The translations under genes were made by a program, and so were the position numbers. 64,000 nucleotides of DNA. It comes from Ophiocordyceps camponoti-saundersi (nom. inval.). Lineage: Eukaryota; Ascomycota; Sordariomycetes; Hypocreales; Ophiocordycipitaceae. Positions within the stretch are counted from its first letter, which is position 1, and every line of letters starts with the position of its first letter. A model generated the notes under the pieces. That model ran no database searches and was not told the DNA's origin. It saw nothing but the letters and a program-made list of their open reading frames with translations. This document shows, piece by piece, positions 34,919 to 47,055 of this stretch. The stretch is taken from positions 43,675 through 107,674 of the forward strand of contig PDHQ01000010.1 in assembly GCA_003339415.1 (NCBI GenBank). The letters run 5' to 3'.

Positions 34919-37900
34919 ATGGATTCGAAGCATCCTTTCCCAATGGATGACCTGATGCCCATTGCCATCGTTGGGATGGCTGGTAAATTTCCCGGAGAGG
35001 CTACAGACCCAGACAAGTTCTGGGAGATGCTGTGCAAAGGGAAAAGCGCCCTTTCCAAGGTCCCAGCAGATCGGTTCAATATCGATGCCTTCTATCATCC
35101 CTCTCCAGAGCATCATGGATCGACTAATGCTTACGGTGGGAACTTCCTACAACAAGACATTTCATGTTTTGATGCGCCTTTCTTCTCTATTACTCCAAAG
35201 GAGGCTCAAGCCATGGATCCTCAGCAAAGATTGGCTCTTGAAGTCGCTTACGAAGGGTTGGAGAATGGTGCGTATACAGTGAAAAAGGCATGATAGAAGT
35301 AATCGTCACGACATGTCTGATAATGGACAGCCGGTATGAGCATTCATACTGTTTCCGGGACTTCAATGGCGTGTTTCATGGCTGTATTTACAAGGGATTA
35401 TGCAACATTAAGGGGTAAGATGGCTGCCTCTAGCTGCATTTCCTATCGATCTGACAGTTGGATTAGGCCACGATCCAGAGGAATACCCGTCAGTCTGTTC
35501 CTGCGTCGATCTATTGATCTTGAGGCTGAAGACAGGTCATGTTCCAGGGTCTACGACTTTACCGGCAATGCCATGTCCATGATATCCAATAGGATATCCT
35601 GGTTCTTCAACCTGCGTGGACCTAGCATCAGCCTGGACACGGCATGTTCGTCCTCACTTGTAGCGCTACACCTGGCCTGTCAGAGCCTCAGAAACGGCGA
35701 AGCTACATCGGTGAGTGATTCCGCAGTGTACTGACGAGGTAGCTACTTATCAAGAGACGTCTAGGCCATAGTCGGCGGTACGAATGCCATTCTGATGCCT
35801 GAGCTTCAGACGGCCATGTCTTCTCTGCATTTCCTTAGTCCGGATTGTAAGTCGATGGCTTTTGACCACAAGGCGAATGGCTATGCGCGTGGAGAGGGCG
35901 CTGCCGTGGTCGTCTTGAAGCCACTGTGTGATGCTTTGCGAGACGGGAACGTAATCCGAGCTGTGATTCGAGGCAGTGGTGTTAATCAAGATGGGAAAAC
36001 GCCCGGTAGGTTCAGACAAGGAGCGTTCAGGGGCTCAACTTGCTAATCGAGAGCTGTCCAGGCATCACTGTGCCGTCTCTCAAGGCCCAGAAAGAGCTCA
36101 TCGAAGCAACTTACGCAAACGCTGGCTTGAGCTTTCAAGACACTCTCTACGTCGAGGCACACGGAACAGGTATGTATATACCTCACCATGCTAGGCTGAC
36201 CCCTGGAGTCTTCCAATGAGATGCTCGGCTACTGACCGACGATGGATACCAGGCACTGCAGTAGGCGACCCTATCGAGTGTAAGGCGATTGGTTCGACCA
36301 TCGGGCAACTCCGGACAAGCGAAGCCCCCCTACTCGTAGGATCGGCCAAAACAAATATAGGCCATCTAGAAAGTGCCGCTGGACTTGCCGGCCTGATAAA
36401 GACGGTTTACATCTTAGAGAGAGGACTGATTCCACCCAGCCTCTGGTTCGAGAAGGCGAATCCAAGCATTCCGTTCCAGGAGCTGAACCTCAAGGCAAGT
36501 CGGAAACGGTTCATACTAGATCAGCAGCACGTTCTTGACGCTGACGTTTACTACGTAGGTTGCAACGGAGCTTCAGCCATGGCCTGTACGCGGGCTTCGA
36601 AGAGCCAGCGTAAACTCGTTCGGCTATGGCGGGACTAATGCTCATTGTGTTCTCGACGATGCCCTGCACTACCTTGAAGTCCGCGGCCTTCAGGGGCTTC
36701 ACAACACGATACGGGACTGCAGGCTTACGAACGGGCAGCTTCTGAATAATGGAGAAGGTGAGCTGTTCATCAACGGCAACGGGAGATTACACAACGGCTA
36801 CAGAGATGTCTATTCAACAGCCTTGAAGAACGGTAATGGAACCAACGGTAACGGAACCAACGGTAATGGAATCATCGGTAATGGCCAGCACTGCGTCAGT
36901 AAACTCCAGCGAATGAAGACGCAAACTCTCAAGCCTCAGCTGCTCGTCTGGTCATCCCACGACGAGCAAGGCATCGCACGAACGGCCAAAAGCCTGACAT
37001 CCTACATACAAGCCCGAGATGACTGCCCTCAAGAAGAAGATGCCTTCATGAGGAGATTGGCCTTCACCTTGGCAGGCCCACGACAGGAATTCTCCTGGCG
37101 GTCTTTCGTCGTTGCTACAAGTTCCACCGAAGCTTGCTCAGCCTTGGAAAAGCATCCGAACGCAGTGTCGAAAATGCAGAGCCCGCCTGTGATTGCCTTC
37201 ATCTTTACAGGCCAAGGGGCACAGTGGTTTGCCATGGGTCGTGAACTGCTCGTCTACGACGCTTTCTACGAGAGCCTCAGCGCTGCTGCTGCGTACTTTA
37301 AAGCCTCGGGCTCGGAATGGGATCTTATCGGTGAGGCGGAACCAACTGCTTCGTCGAGATAGTTGTTGTTACTGACGCGGACGGCATAGACGAGCTGTTG
37401 GCGGATGAGAGCGAGTCACGCATCAACGAGGCTATACTGAGCCATCCGGCATCTGCTTCTCTTCAAGTAGCGCTCGTTGATCTGCTTACGAGCTGGGGGG
37501 TGAAGCCATCAGTTGTCATCGGCCACTCCAGCGGAGAAGTTGGTGTGAGTTGTCTCGTGAAGACGTTCATAACCGTCGATCAGACCGCTAAACAAGTGAT
37601 AACTCCAGGCTGCGTACGCGCGTCAAGCCATCACGAGAGAATCTGTATGGAAAGTCGCCTATCAACGGGGTCGCCTTGCCTGCGGAGTCAGGAGAGAAGG
37701 CGGGATGCTGGCAGTAGGTCTAGGAGAAGACGAAGCCAAGGCTATTCTCGACGAGAACGCACTTGAAGGCATCGTCGTCGCCTGCATCAACAGCCCCGTG
37801 AGCGTCACTCTATCCGGAGACGTAGCCGCCATCCTCCGCGTCAAGGCGCTGCTGGACGAACGCAAAGTCTTTAGCAGGAGGTTGGCCGTGACAACAGCCT

Positions 37901-40900
37901 ATCACTCGCCTCACATGAACGACATAGCTGAAGAGTATCGTGAGGCTCTGGGGGAGTTGACTGCTGTTCCGTCCGCGGAGGAAGAGGACGTGAAGATGTT
38001 CTCTTCCGTGACGGGGGGTCTCATCGAGCCTTCGACTCTGGCGAATCCTTCCCATTGGGTGTCGAATATGCTGAGACCAGTCAAGTTTCTACAAGCTATC
38101 GAGGCTGCTTTGAACTACATACCAGGAGAGAAGTCGTCGAGAAGGGGGAGTGAAGCGTTCAACCTCATGGTTGAGATTGGACCACATTCAGCGTTACAGA
38201 TGCCTCTGAAGCAAATCCTGGCTGTCAACGGCAAAGACAACGCCGTCAAATACACAACCATGCTGACGAGAAAGCATGATGCTACGAAGACGGCATTGAA
38301 CGCAATGGGATACTTGTACCAGCACGGATACAAGGTCGATATTCACAAGGTCAACCGTCCTTCTGAAGCCGATGGCAAACTCGTCCCTCTCGTCGACATG
38401 CCCCCCTACGCCTGGAACCACGAGCACAGATACTGGAGCGAATCAGCACTTGTCCGCGCCTTTCGCACCCGCAAACACCCTCGTCACGACCTTGTCGGTC
38501 ACCCAGACGAACACTCGACCTCTCAGGAGCCAAGCTGGAGGAACTTGATCAGGGTTTCTGAACTCCCTTGGCTCGAGCACCATCGAGTACAGTCTACCGT
38601 CTTGTATCCCTTTTCCGGCATGATCATCATGGCGATTGAAGCTGTGCGGCAAGTCGACGATGGTCAGGGGGGGATAAAGGGGTATCGCTTGCGGGACGTG
38701 TCTGTCGATACTGCGATGATTATCGCCGGTGACGCGGCTGTGGAAACAAAGGTTCAGTTACGGCCTTGGCGAAGGGGTGAATCGTCGTGGAAGCAGTTTG
38801 GTGTCTTCAGTCGGAATCATCAGCATGGGACTTGGACGCAACATTGTCAGGGCTTCATCTCGGTTTCCTATCAGTTGTCTTCCTCTGATAGGGAAAGGGT
38901 TGCGTGGCATCGTCGTGAAGCGGCTGAGATGAGCAACAGAGGACTCGATGATAAGGATCCGGGAGAGTTATATCACTCGGTAAGTGAGAGAAAACGACTC
39001 TGCTATAGCCTTTGATCTGCTATAGCGTTTGAGAGAAACCTCATGTTAACCTCCTCCTCCTCCTTCTAGTGGAACGACCTCGGCCTACAATGGACCGACT
39101 CATTCCAAAGCATCGTCCAACTCAGGTCCGGAAACCACGAAGCACGTTTCACCATCAGAATCCCAGACACAAAAGCCTACATGCCAGAACAGTTCCAACA
39201 CGAGCACGTAATCCACCCAACCACCCTCGACGGCGTGCTCCAAACCATCCTACCAGCATGCTCAACGCGGGAAACGCCCCTGTCGAAAGGTCAAGTGCCG
39301 CGCTTCGTCCAAGGCGCGTACGTATCTCACCAGATGATGACCAAGTCACCAGGCGACGAACTCGAAGGCTACTCTCGTTTCGACCCTTCTCGATCAGAGG
39401 GCACGATTGTAGCTTTCGATGATGACTTGAATGAGATTCTGGTCGCGTTCGAGGGCATCAGGTTGGCTGGTATAAGTCAAGAAGCCAGTTTGTCAGAGCA
39501 GGATCTGTCTTCGGCTTGGGGCCTTGAATGGGGCTTGGACGTTGAAGCCATGTCTGACGAGTCTCTGGAGCAGTTTCTCAGGGCTGCTGTTGATGCCGTG
39601 CCAGAAACTGCCGAAGCCGTGATCCATGACTTGGAGTTGGCGTCCTTTATCATCTGCAAACGCATCTTTTGTCGCTTCTCCGTGGGAGAAGATCACTCCT
39701 TCGCTGCTCACCATTCGTTGTTCTTAGAGTACATCAAGAGGCAGTGTAACCTCGCCGAGGAAGGCAAACTACTCTGCCAACCAGCTCTCAACAGTCCCGA
39801 CAACTGGCTTCTCATGAAAGACGAAGCCGAAGACAAGGCTCTCAACCGAGCCTTCACCACCTCCATCGACGGTCGTTTGCTAAGCCGCGTTGCAGGCTCA
39901 CTCGTCCAAGTCTTCAAGGGCGAGCTTGAGCCTTTACAGGTTCTACGCCAAGACGACTTGCTCACCGAGTACTACCGAAGCTGCATCGGCATCGACAAGA
40001 TGAACGCCGCTCTCTCACACTTCGTCAAGAACCTATCGCATAAGAGGCCGCTGAGAATAATAGAGGTAGGGGCTGGAACGGGTGGCACGACACTCGCTGT
40101 GTTGTCAGCCTTTGGATCGAGGCGAGATGCAGCTTCGCGACTGCAGCTGTATAGTTACACTGATATCAGCAGTGGATTCTTCGAGGATGCGGCTGGCACT
40201 TTGGATGGCTACTCGCAGCTGATTGACTTTAGCGTCTTGGATATCGAGAAAGACCCTGAGACTCAGGGGTTTGAGCTCGGGTCTTATGATCTGGTGCTTG
40301 CTACCAAGGTGCTTCACGCCTGTGGCTCGATTGAACGATGCCTTCATCACTGTAGAAAGTTGCTGAAGCCGTGAGACTTTTCCTCCTCTGTTTCCTCTCT
40401 TCTTCCCCCTCTTCTTCTCTGCTGACCATGCAACATCATCATCAGAGATGGCTACTTGGCTCTTGTGGAACTCACTTCGACAACGGCACGAACGCCAATG
40501 ATCTTTGGCATGTTGAGCGGCTGGTGGTTTGGTGAGTTCTCTTTGGTTACGTCGTTTCCAGCTTCTCTCTAACACTTGCTTCAGGAGAGAATGATGGTCG
40601 GAAATGGGGACCGAGGTTGTCTGAAGAGGAATGGGACTCTCACCTTCGCAAACAGGGGTTCGAAGAAGGCCTCTCTGTTTCCATTCGTGATGATGACAGG
40701 GACTGCTTCTCGCACACGTTGATGATCTCACGGGCTTGCTCTCCGGTCATCTCTCATGACAAGCTGAGCAATAGCAGCAGCAGCAGCATGTTCATCGTCC
40801 GCGCCCCGGGAAAAGGGGAAGATGACGAATCTGCATCTTCTCAACTTGCCCGTGCAGTCATCCATGAAGGCCTTCAAGTGCAGCAAATCTCAATCACGGA

Positions 40901-43678
40901 TATCCCCGAAAACGGTCTAGGTAACAAGCATTGCGTGGTAACTCTCGAACTAGACGGTCTATTCTTACAGAACACGTCCGAGTCTGAGTTCTCCACGATC
41001 AAGAAGTTGCTGCTTGACTCCGCCAGCACCTTGTGGTTAACCAGGGAGGCAACAGTGAACGACAGCAACCCAGAAGCAAACCTCATAACTGGTCTGGCTC
41101 GAGTCGTCAGAAAGGAATATCCGGAAACTCAACTGACGATACTGGATCTCGATGACGCCAAGGCCAGCCACGGAGAAGCAACTTGGTCTGCCGTAGCTCG
41201 GATCCTTCGTTTCCGATCGGCGCAATACGAGACGGAGAGTGAGATGGCTTTGCGGAACGGTAACGTCTTTGTTCCACGCTTTCATCAACAGGAGACGTCA
41301 CCTCAAACGCATTCCGAGTCTGCAATCGTCCGTATCAGCGTTGAAGAGACTGGAAATGCCTTTGCTCTCCAAGAACAGAGTCCAGACAACAAAGCTGCAT
41401 CACTTCACTTCACCGAATGCAACGACTTTCCTTTCCCTCTCGGTTCCAAAGACGTCGAGATAAAAGTCAAAGCCGTGGAACTAAACCAGCGAGATTCCGC
41501 TGTTACATCTCTTCAATGCAGTGGCATCGTCAGACGCACAGGACAAGCAGTGACGCAATTCAAGACCGGAGACCGCGTCTTAACTTACCGACCAGCCTCG
41601 TGCCGGACTCATGTTCGCAACGCAGAGACCCTGGTGCACAAGATTCCAGACTCGATCAGCTTCGAGAAGGCAGCCGGTCTTCTCTGCACTTACATGGCAG
41701 CGCGTTACGCCCTGCATGACATCGGCCATCTACAGCCAGGCGAGAGCATCTTGATCTTCGCGGCTGCGAGGGACGTTGCCGAAGCAGCCTTCATCCTAGC
41801 ACGGCAGATGGGCGCTGAGACGTTTGTTGCCGTTGCTGATCCGGGCTTGAAACGGCTTCTCATCGACGAATCGGGTGTTTCCGAGGATCGTGTGTTTTGC
41901 AGCTTTCAGCACCGACTTGCAGCTGATATTGGTAAGATGACGGGCGGAAAGGGAGTTGATGTCATCCTGAGCATGAGCCGAGGCCATCCTCTTGACAACG
42001 TATTACATTGCATCCAGCCGTTTGGCCGCTTCGTTGAAGTAGGAGGCATCGGTGAGTCTTGTTCGAGGTAACGGTTGACGTGAACAGTTGAGTCTCACAG
42101 CATAACACAGGGTCTGAGAGCAGCGACGTCCAGCTCTTCTCCGAAAGCGTCGTCTTCGCCAGTGTCAACATGGAATCTCTCGCCTCTACGAAATCACCTG
42201 TTCTTCACGACACGGTCACGAGCATCATGGGATACATCGACGGCGGTATCGTTGACGTGCCTGAATCGTTCAGGGTGGTTCCCTTCTCGCGGTGTGACGA
42301 GGCGCTTGACCTTCTCCGGGATAAAGAGAGGGTGATACTGAGCATGGATGATGACGGTCTCTTGCCGGTGAGTGCAATGTGAAGTTTGAGTTGAGAGAGT
42401 AAGGCTCATTGTTTCTGCTCATCAGGTGATGCCTTCGAAGCATCGTCCACTGATGCTCGTTCCCGACGCAACGTACATGATCTGTACCGGACAGGATACT
42501 GCCAATTTCGCTCCTCCCTTGATCTCGTTCATGACCTCAAAGGGAGCTACAAATATCGTCTTGGTAGAGAATGGTCATCACGGGGATGGCTTACAGCTTC
42601 TCCCTCAGTTTCAGGGTGCAGGGCTCAACTCTAGAGTTATCAACTGCGACCTCAGCAACGCTTCAGAGTTCCAACTAGCTCTGGATGATTTGGAACGCTC
42701 TTGGCCTCCTATAAAAGGCTTGATAATGCTTGATTCTCAGGCAGAGGTATGACGCTGGCTTATTCTTCATCAAGGGTGAGCTGTATATTGACTGGGAGAA
42801 TAGCAGTCAACTTCGTTTGAGAATATGTCGGCTAAACACTTTCATATGATGGCCACTCCCATGATCAAGGCAACGGGAAATCTTCATTACTTGCTCCCCA
42901 AAGCTCTAGACTTCTTCATCATTCTTTCGTCCATGACCGAAGTGATGGGATCCAAGAGCCACGGAGGTAATGATATAGGCAAGCTAGCCCGTCCCCCTTT
43001 CTCCAACTCGGATTCTTTCCACTGACCAACTCAGCGTACGCGTTTCAATCTTCTATAACGAGGCACCGACAAGCCATGGGTTTAGCAGGAACTCACATAT
43101 CCTTCGAATCCACACCCAACCACGTCACCAACGGCAACCCGAGCAAAGGGCGTGTTCAAGTCTCCAGCGCGGATATGCTAGCAGCAGTAGAGATGGTCAT
43201 GAGAAGCCCAGCGTCATCTCCGGCCGAGGTCGTCATCTACACGCCAGCAGAGAATAACAACACTCACCAAGTCTCCCATCCTAACGAGGCGCGCTACACA
43301 TTTATCCAAGCCAAAGGAGAAGAACAAACCCAATCAAAAAGCTCCCTCACGAACTCTTCATCGTCTCCGTCATGCGAGTTAGGAGTAGAGCTATCATCAG
43401 CTCAGACAACTCACGAGGCGAAAGCCATCATCCTCTCCAGACTAGTCAGCAAACTAGCCAGGTTAATCATGATGGACGAGAAGGAGATGGACGTAGAGAA
43501 GGCAGCGAGCTCGTATCACATCGACAGCCTCATGGCCATCGAGATTCGAATGTGGGCTCTGAAGCAGGTCGGGAGTGACGTTTCGGTCTTTGAGATTCTG
43601 AGCAACGAGCCGCTTGTGGAACTGGCTTCGAGGATTACCGCTAGGTCGTCTTTGGTTCCGGAGCGGGTGAGGCTGTGA
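34919..43678 (+). CDS. HR-PKS-type polyketide synthase: KS-MAT-DH-CMT-(ER)-(KR)-ACP with degenerate ER and KR
   Basis: Seventeen exons join in frame to 2,585 residues: 34919-35267, 35331-35414, 35467-35488, 35536-35710, 35765-36005, 36062-36169, 36253-36494, 36559-37330, 37390-37544, 37609-38979, 39070-40370, 40446-40531, 40585-42051, 42111-42367, 42426-42746, 42804-42966, 43035-43678. KS: DTACSSS (C189), EAHGT (H324), NIGHLE (H364). MAT: GHSSGE (S711) and [18 protein letters not shown] (H1041; the usual Gly of HxxxG is Ser) and HPTTLDG (D1227). C-methyltransferase: [10 protein letters not shown] near 1505. ER: where relatives have AAAGGVGQAA it reads [10 protein letters not shown] (about 2030), so NADPH binding is lost. 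KR: GGLGGLG is replaced by TGQDTANF (about 2230). [12 protein letters not shown] with the phosphopantetheine Ser about 2536. There is no thioesterase or release domain. Intron 7 starts with GC instead of GT. The likely product is an unreduced, C-methylated chain, possibly released as a pyrone (inference). Confidence 0.93.
36818..36888 (+). repeat. Asn-Gly repeat linker in the polyketide synthase
   Basis: Tandem units of about 15 bp (GGTAATGGAACCAAC type) encode Asn-Gly-Asn-Gly-Thr repeats between the KS and MAT domains, a likely flexible linker and slippage-prone DNA. Confidence 0.75.
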
Positions 43679-45367
43679 TGATGATACACGTTATAAGCAT
43701 GTGATGAAGGAAACAGGGTCCTTTTCTTAAAACCTGCTGCTGTTAATAGCTTTCCCTTTAAAAGGAATGAAATGAATACCAAGTTTGAGTTTACGACGGT
43801 TGTGAAAAGGGGGGTTTGCAACAGTTAATCAGCGGCCACTTCTCAACCATAGACTCTCTGTCACGACCACACAGTTAGAGAGCGACCCTCTTCTCTCTTC
43901 ATCGAGTATGTTCCTGTCACTCCATCTTCCCATGTAAGTGTAAACCCACCTACCTAAACAAGGTCAGGGCAAGCCAGTCAAACCTCTTCATCACATCCAT
44001 CCATCCATCAACATATCTGAAACAGGGCAGTTTCGCTTCACCCATAAGCAAGAAACTCTCTCGAAGCAAATCAAGTCACTCTCAAAAGAGAACTTGACAA
44101 AGACCATGGCCATTAGTCAAGTGAAGAGAAGAAATAGGCCATCATGAGACACGTGCTTCACGCTCTTAATGTAGGAGTTTGACCTTATAGAGAGCTATTA
44201 ATACGAACATATCAGATCATCAACTCAATAATCACGCACAGACTCACGCATCCATATACATACGCACAGTCAGGGCCTCGAAGAAAACCTCCCCTTCCAC
44301 CCATTCAACTCCAACCACTCTCAAAGAAACCCCCTTTTCCCCTTCCCATCCTTCCTCAAAACACACCTACACAACCAGCCAAAAATAACAAGGCTTCATA
44401 AACGAAAAAGACAAGAAAATTCCAATCAATCTTCTTCCACCTTCTTTCTTCCGACTCCCGGTCTGCCAAGGCTTTTTACCCCCCCCGGGCTCCGGGTCCG
44501 AAACTGCTTCGTCCGTCTTCCGAGCCGATCAGACGCGGCTCAAAACGTGGGGTTTATAGAGAAAAATCCTTATTCCCATTTTCCCTCTCTGATAGCCCTT
44601 TTTCTTTTATCCTATCGTAGGTCTAGAAATCACTGTCTTTGCGGCATTTTTTCTCCCCCGGCCGTCTCTTCATCATATGTATAAGATGGACGATATATAT
44701 ATGTAGTTCCCTCGGAGAATTCTTTCAATGCTTGACTGAGACTTGATAATGCAGACGATATATAAACCCACCTATGTATATCCATCTCAACTCTCGTCAT
44801 CAGCACATATATACATATACATAGTATTCTTCGGATAGAGCCAATGAACTACATTCTCTCTTCAACTGAACCGCCCAAATTCCAGAACCGTTTCGTCGCA
44901 TGTGACCCCCCCTTTCCCGTCTCATCTTGACTCCCTACTCGACAAGCAACTCGGCTTCGCCCTCCGTCTATTCATGCCGTTTAACGCATACAAGGTGAAT
45001 CTCAAGGGGGCTCCGATTTGTAACTATTTTGATAGAGTTCGTTAGAGATGGTATGATAGACAGGACAACTCTCCGTCTCGACAACTGCCTACAGCCATGT
45101 CAGGTAAACCCTTTGATCCCTATTAAAACGACTTCCCGTTCATCTTCTGTTGCTTCTCCTGCTTCTCCTTTCTCCCACCAGGCGTCTTTTCCATTTCTTC
45201 ACTTCCTTTCTCATACGACCAGGCGTCGTTTCCCCCCCTTTTTTTTTACTATCGACTTTTCCTAGACTAATACTTACCGTCGTCTAATTCTTTTACTATT
45301 AAGCCTTTGAAACCGTCATCGACGCTCTCTCCTATCAAATACTACCAGTCTATTGTCCATCATCATC
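43679..45367. other. Intergenic, right edge of the cluster
   Basis: 1.7 kb without recognised exons. It changes from AT-rich flank to a C/T-rich leader (44,880-45,360) in front of the repeat-protein ATG. TATATA-type motifs occur near 44,690-44,820. Confidence 0.5.
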
Positions 45368-46536
45368 ATGGTTTGCCTCGCAGCAGCTGTCTCTCTGACT
45401 TGTAAGACACTCCCAAGCCGTCCCTACTACTCACCCACGAACCAACTCTTCCGCTAAATCGCTAACTCCTCTTCCAAACAGTCGTCACTTCCATCCTCGC
45501 CCTGCAGAACAACCCACAAAGCAACACTCTTTACACCAAAAGGGACGATGACCATCACTATCTCAAGTCTCGTGACATTGCCTACGACGAATCTCTCTTG
45601 AAGGCCCGACAGGCTCCTCCTCCCCCTCCTCCTCCCCCGGCTCCTCCAGCTGAGAACCCAGCCGAAGCTGCCGAGGCAAAGGAGGGAGCAGAGGCCGCAG
45701 AAGGTGGAAAAGAAGGACCGGAAGCAGAGGCTGCAAGGGGTGGCAAGAAAGGCGGCGAAGAAGAAGGAGGTGAAGAAGGAGAGGGCGAGGAAGGCGAGGA
45801 GGGTGAAGAGGGTGAAGAGGGAGAAGAGGGTGAAGAGGGTGAAGCGGAAGAAGGAGAGGAAGAGATCATCGAACTACAGGAAGAAATCAACAAAGCCGCC
45901 AAGGAACGTGACCTAGAGGCCCAGAAGAAGGCCATGGAAAGGCTCCTCCGGAACATCGAAGGCGGGAAGAAGGGTGAAGAAGAAGAAGAAGGCGAAGAAG
46001 GCGAAGAAGGCGAGGAGGGCGGCGAGGAGGAAGAGGGCGCAGCCAAGGGGGGGAAGAAGGGCGGAGCAGAAGCAGAGGGTGCCGAAGGTGCCAAAAAGGA
46101 GGGAGCTGAGGGTGCGAAGAAAGGAGGAGAAGCTGAAGGAGCAAAGAAAGGAGGAGAAGCAGAGGGTGCGAAGAAAGGAGGAGAAGCTGAAGGAGCAAAG
46201 AAAGGGGGAGAGGCAGAGGGTGCCAAGAAGGGGGGTGCCGAGGGTGCAAAGAAAGGGGGAGAAGCTGAGGGTGCCAAAGGCGGTGCCGAGGGTGCGAAGA
46301 AAGGAGGAGAAGCCGAAGGAGCCAAGAAAGGAGGAGAAGCCGAAGGAGCCAAGAAAGGAGGAGAAGCCGAAGGGGCAAAGAAAGGAGGAGAAGCCGAAGG
46401 GGCAAAGAAAGAGGGAGCTGAGGGAGCCGAAGGCGCCAAAGAAGAAGCCGACAAAGCCGGCGAGGAAAACGCCGCCGCCGCTCCGGCCCCCGCGCCGCCC
46501 GCTCCGGCCAAGGTCCGAAGGTCGTTTGTTGCCTAG
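45368..46536 (+). CDS. Secreted low-complexity protein with KKGGEAEGA repeats
   Basis: Two exons (45368-45401, 45482-46536) join in frame to 362 residues. The first exon gives a signal peptide (MVCLAAAVSLTFVTSILA). A Lys-Arg pair before DDDHHYLKSRD may be a kexin site. Then come eight prolines (QAPPPPPPPPAPP), a Glu/Gly-rich acidic region (EGEEGEEG repeats), a helical segment (EEIIELQEEINKAAKERD), and about a dozen imperfect copies of GAKKGGEAE ending in an Ala/Pro-rich tail. After the signal peptide there is no Cys and almost no aromatic residue, so the chain should be disordered and strongly charged. No family was recognised. Repeat units separated by dibasic Lys-Lys recall processed repeat precursors, but no core peptide with typical modifiable residues is present. 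Confidence 0.75.
46110..46412 (+). repeat. 27-bp coding tandem repeats
   Basis: Imperfect 27-bp units encoding Ala-Lys-Lys-Gly-Gly-Glu-Ala-Glu-Gly, some units shortened by a few residues. Copy number may vary between strains and may be wrong in the assembly. Confidence 0.85.
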
Positions 46537-47055
46537 GAGGGAGGCGGAGCAGTGGCTGGGCGGTATCTGTATATAAAGCGCTGACAACATCTTGACCTTC
46601 ATCAGTATCAACGTGTGTGTGTTTGTATGCCTGTCCATGGTAACTCTCAACTCGACTCTCTCGATTGCTGCAGTAACTGATATCAGCATCTGGTAAACGT
46701 GAGCATCATGGTCCACACATTCTGACCCATACCTACCTGCCTACCTTTGCCAACTTCTCTTCTCGACCAGCAGACCCCTCTCACAAGACTCGCCATATAA
46801 CAAAGTCTCACTCATCCCATCAACCCGCGATACCTTCATCAACACAAGCCCTCTCGCACACTAACCAGTCAAGTCTTCATTCAGCACCCAGCACGCTATA
46901 TATATATGTTTGAATGTAAGATGCTCCAAAGCCTCACGATGCTATACAATGCAAGCATCCCCCACCGTCTAGGCGGCGCTACAACAAGTGAGGTCCCCAA
47001 AAAAGAAAAACTCCCGACACGTTCCGAGCCGCTGTCATGCACATCATTGAGTCTT
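46537..47055. other. Intergenic, convergent 3' ends
   Basis: A 519-bp gap between the repeat-protein stop and the DIP2-like stop. A short TG run (about 46612-46624) and a TATATATA tract near 46,900 were noted. No gene was seen. Confidence 0.5.

Noticed and set aside
45582..46511. Ser/Pro-rich frame antisense to the repeat protein
   Set aside because: A mirror of the repeat DNA. The plus strand has the signal peptide, the intron and a consistent start.
45368..46536. Alpha-type mating pheromone precursor
   Set aside because: Glu-Ala and dibasic repeats recall such precursors, but there is no short core peptide with Trp/Cys/Pro-Gly between them.
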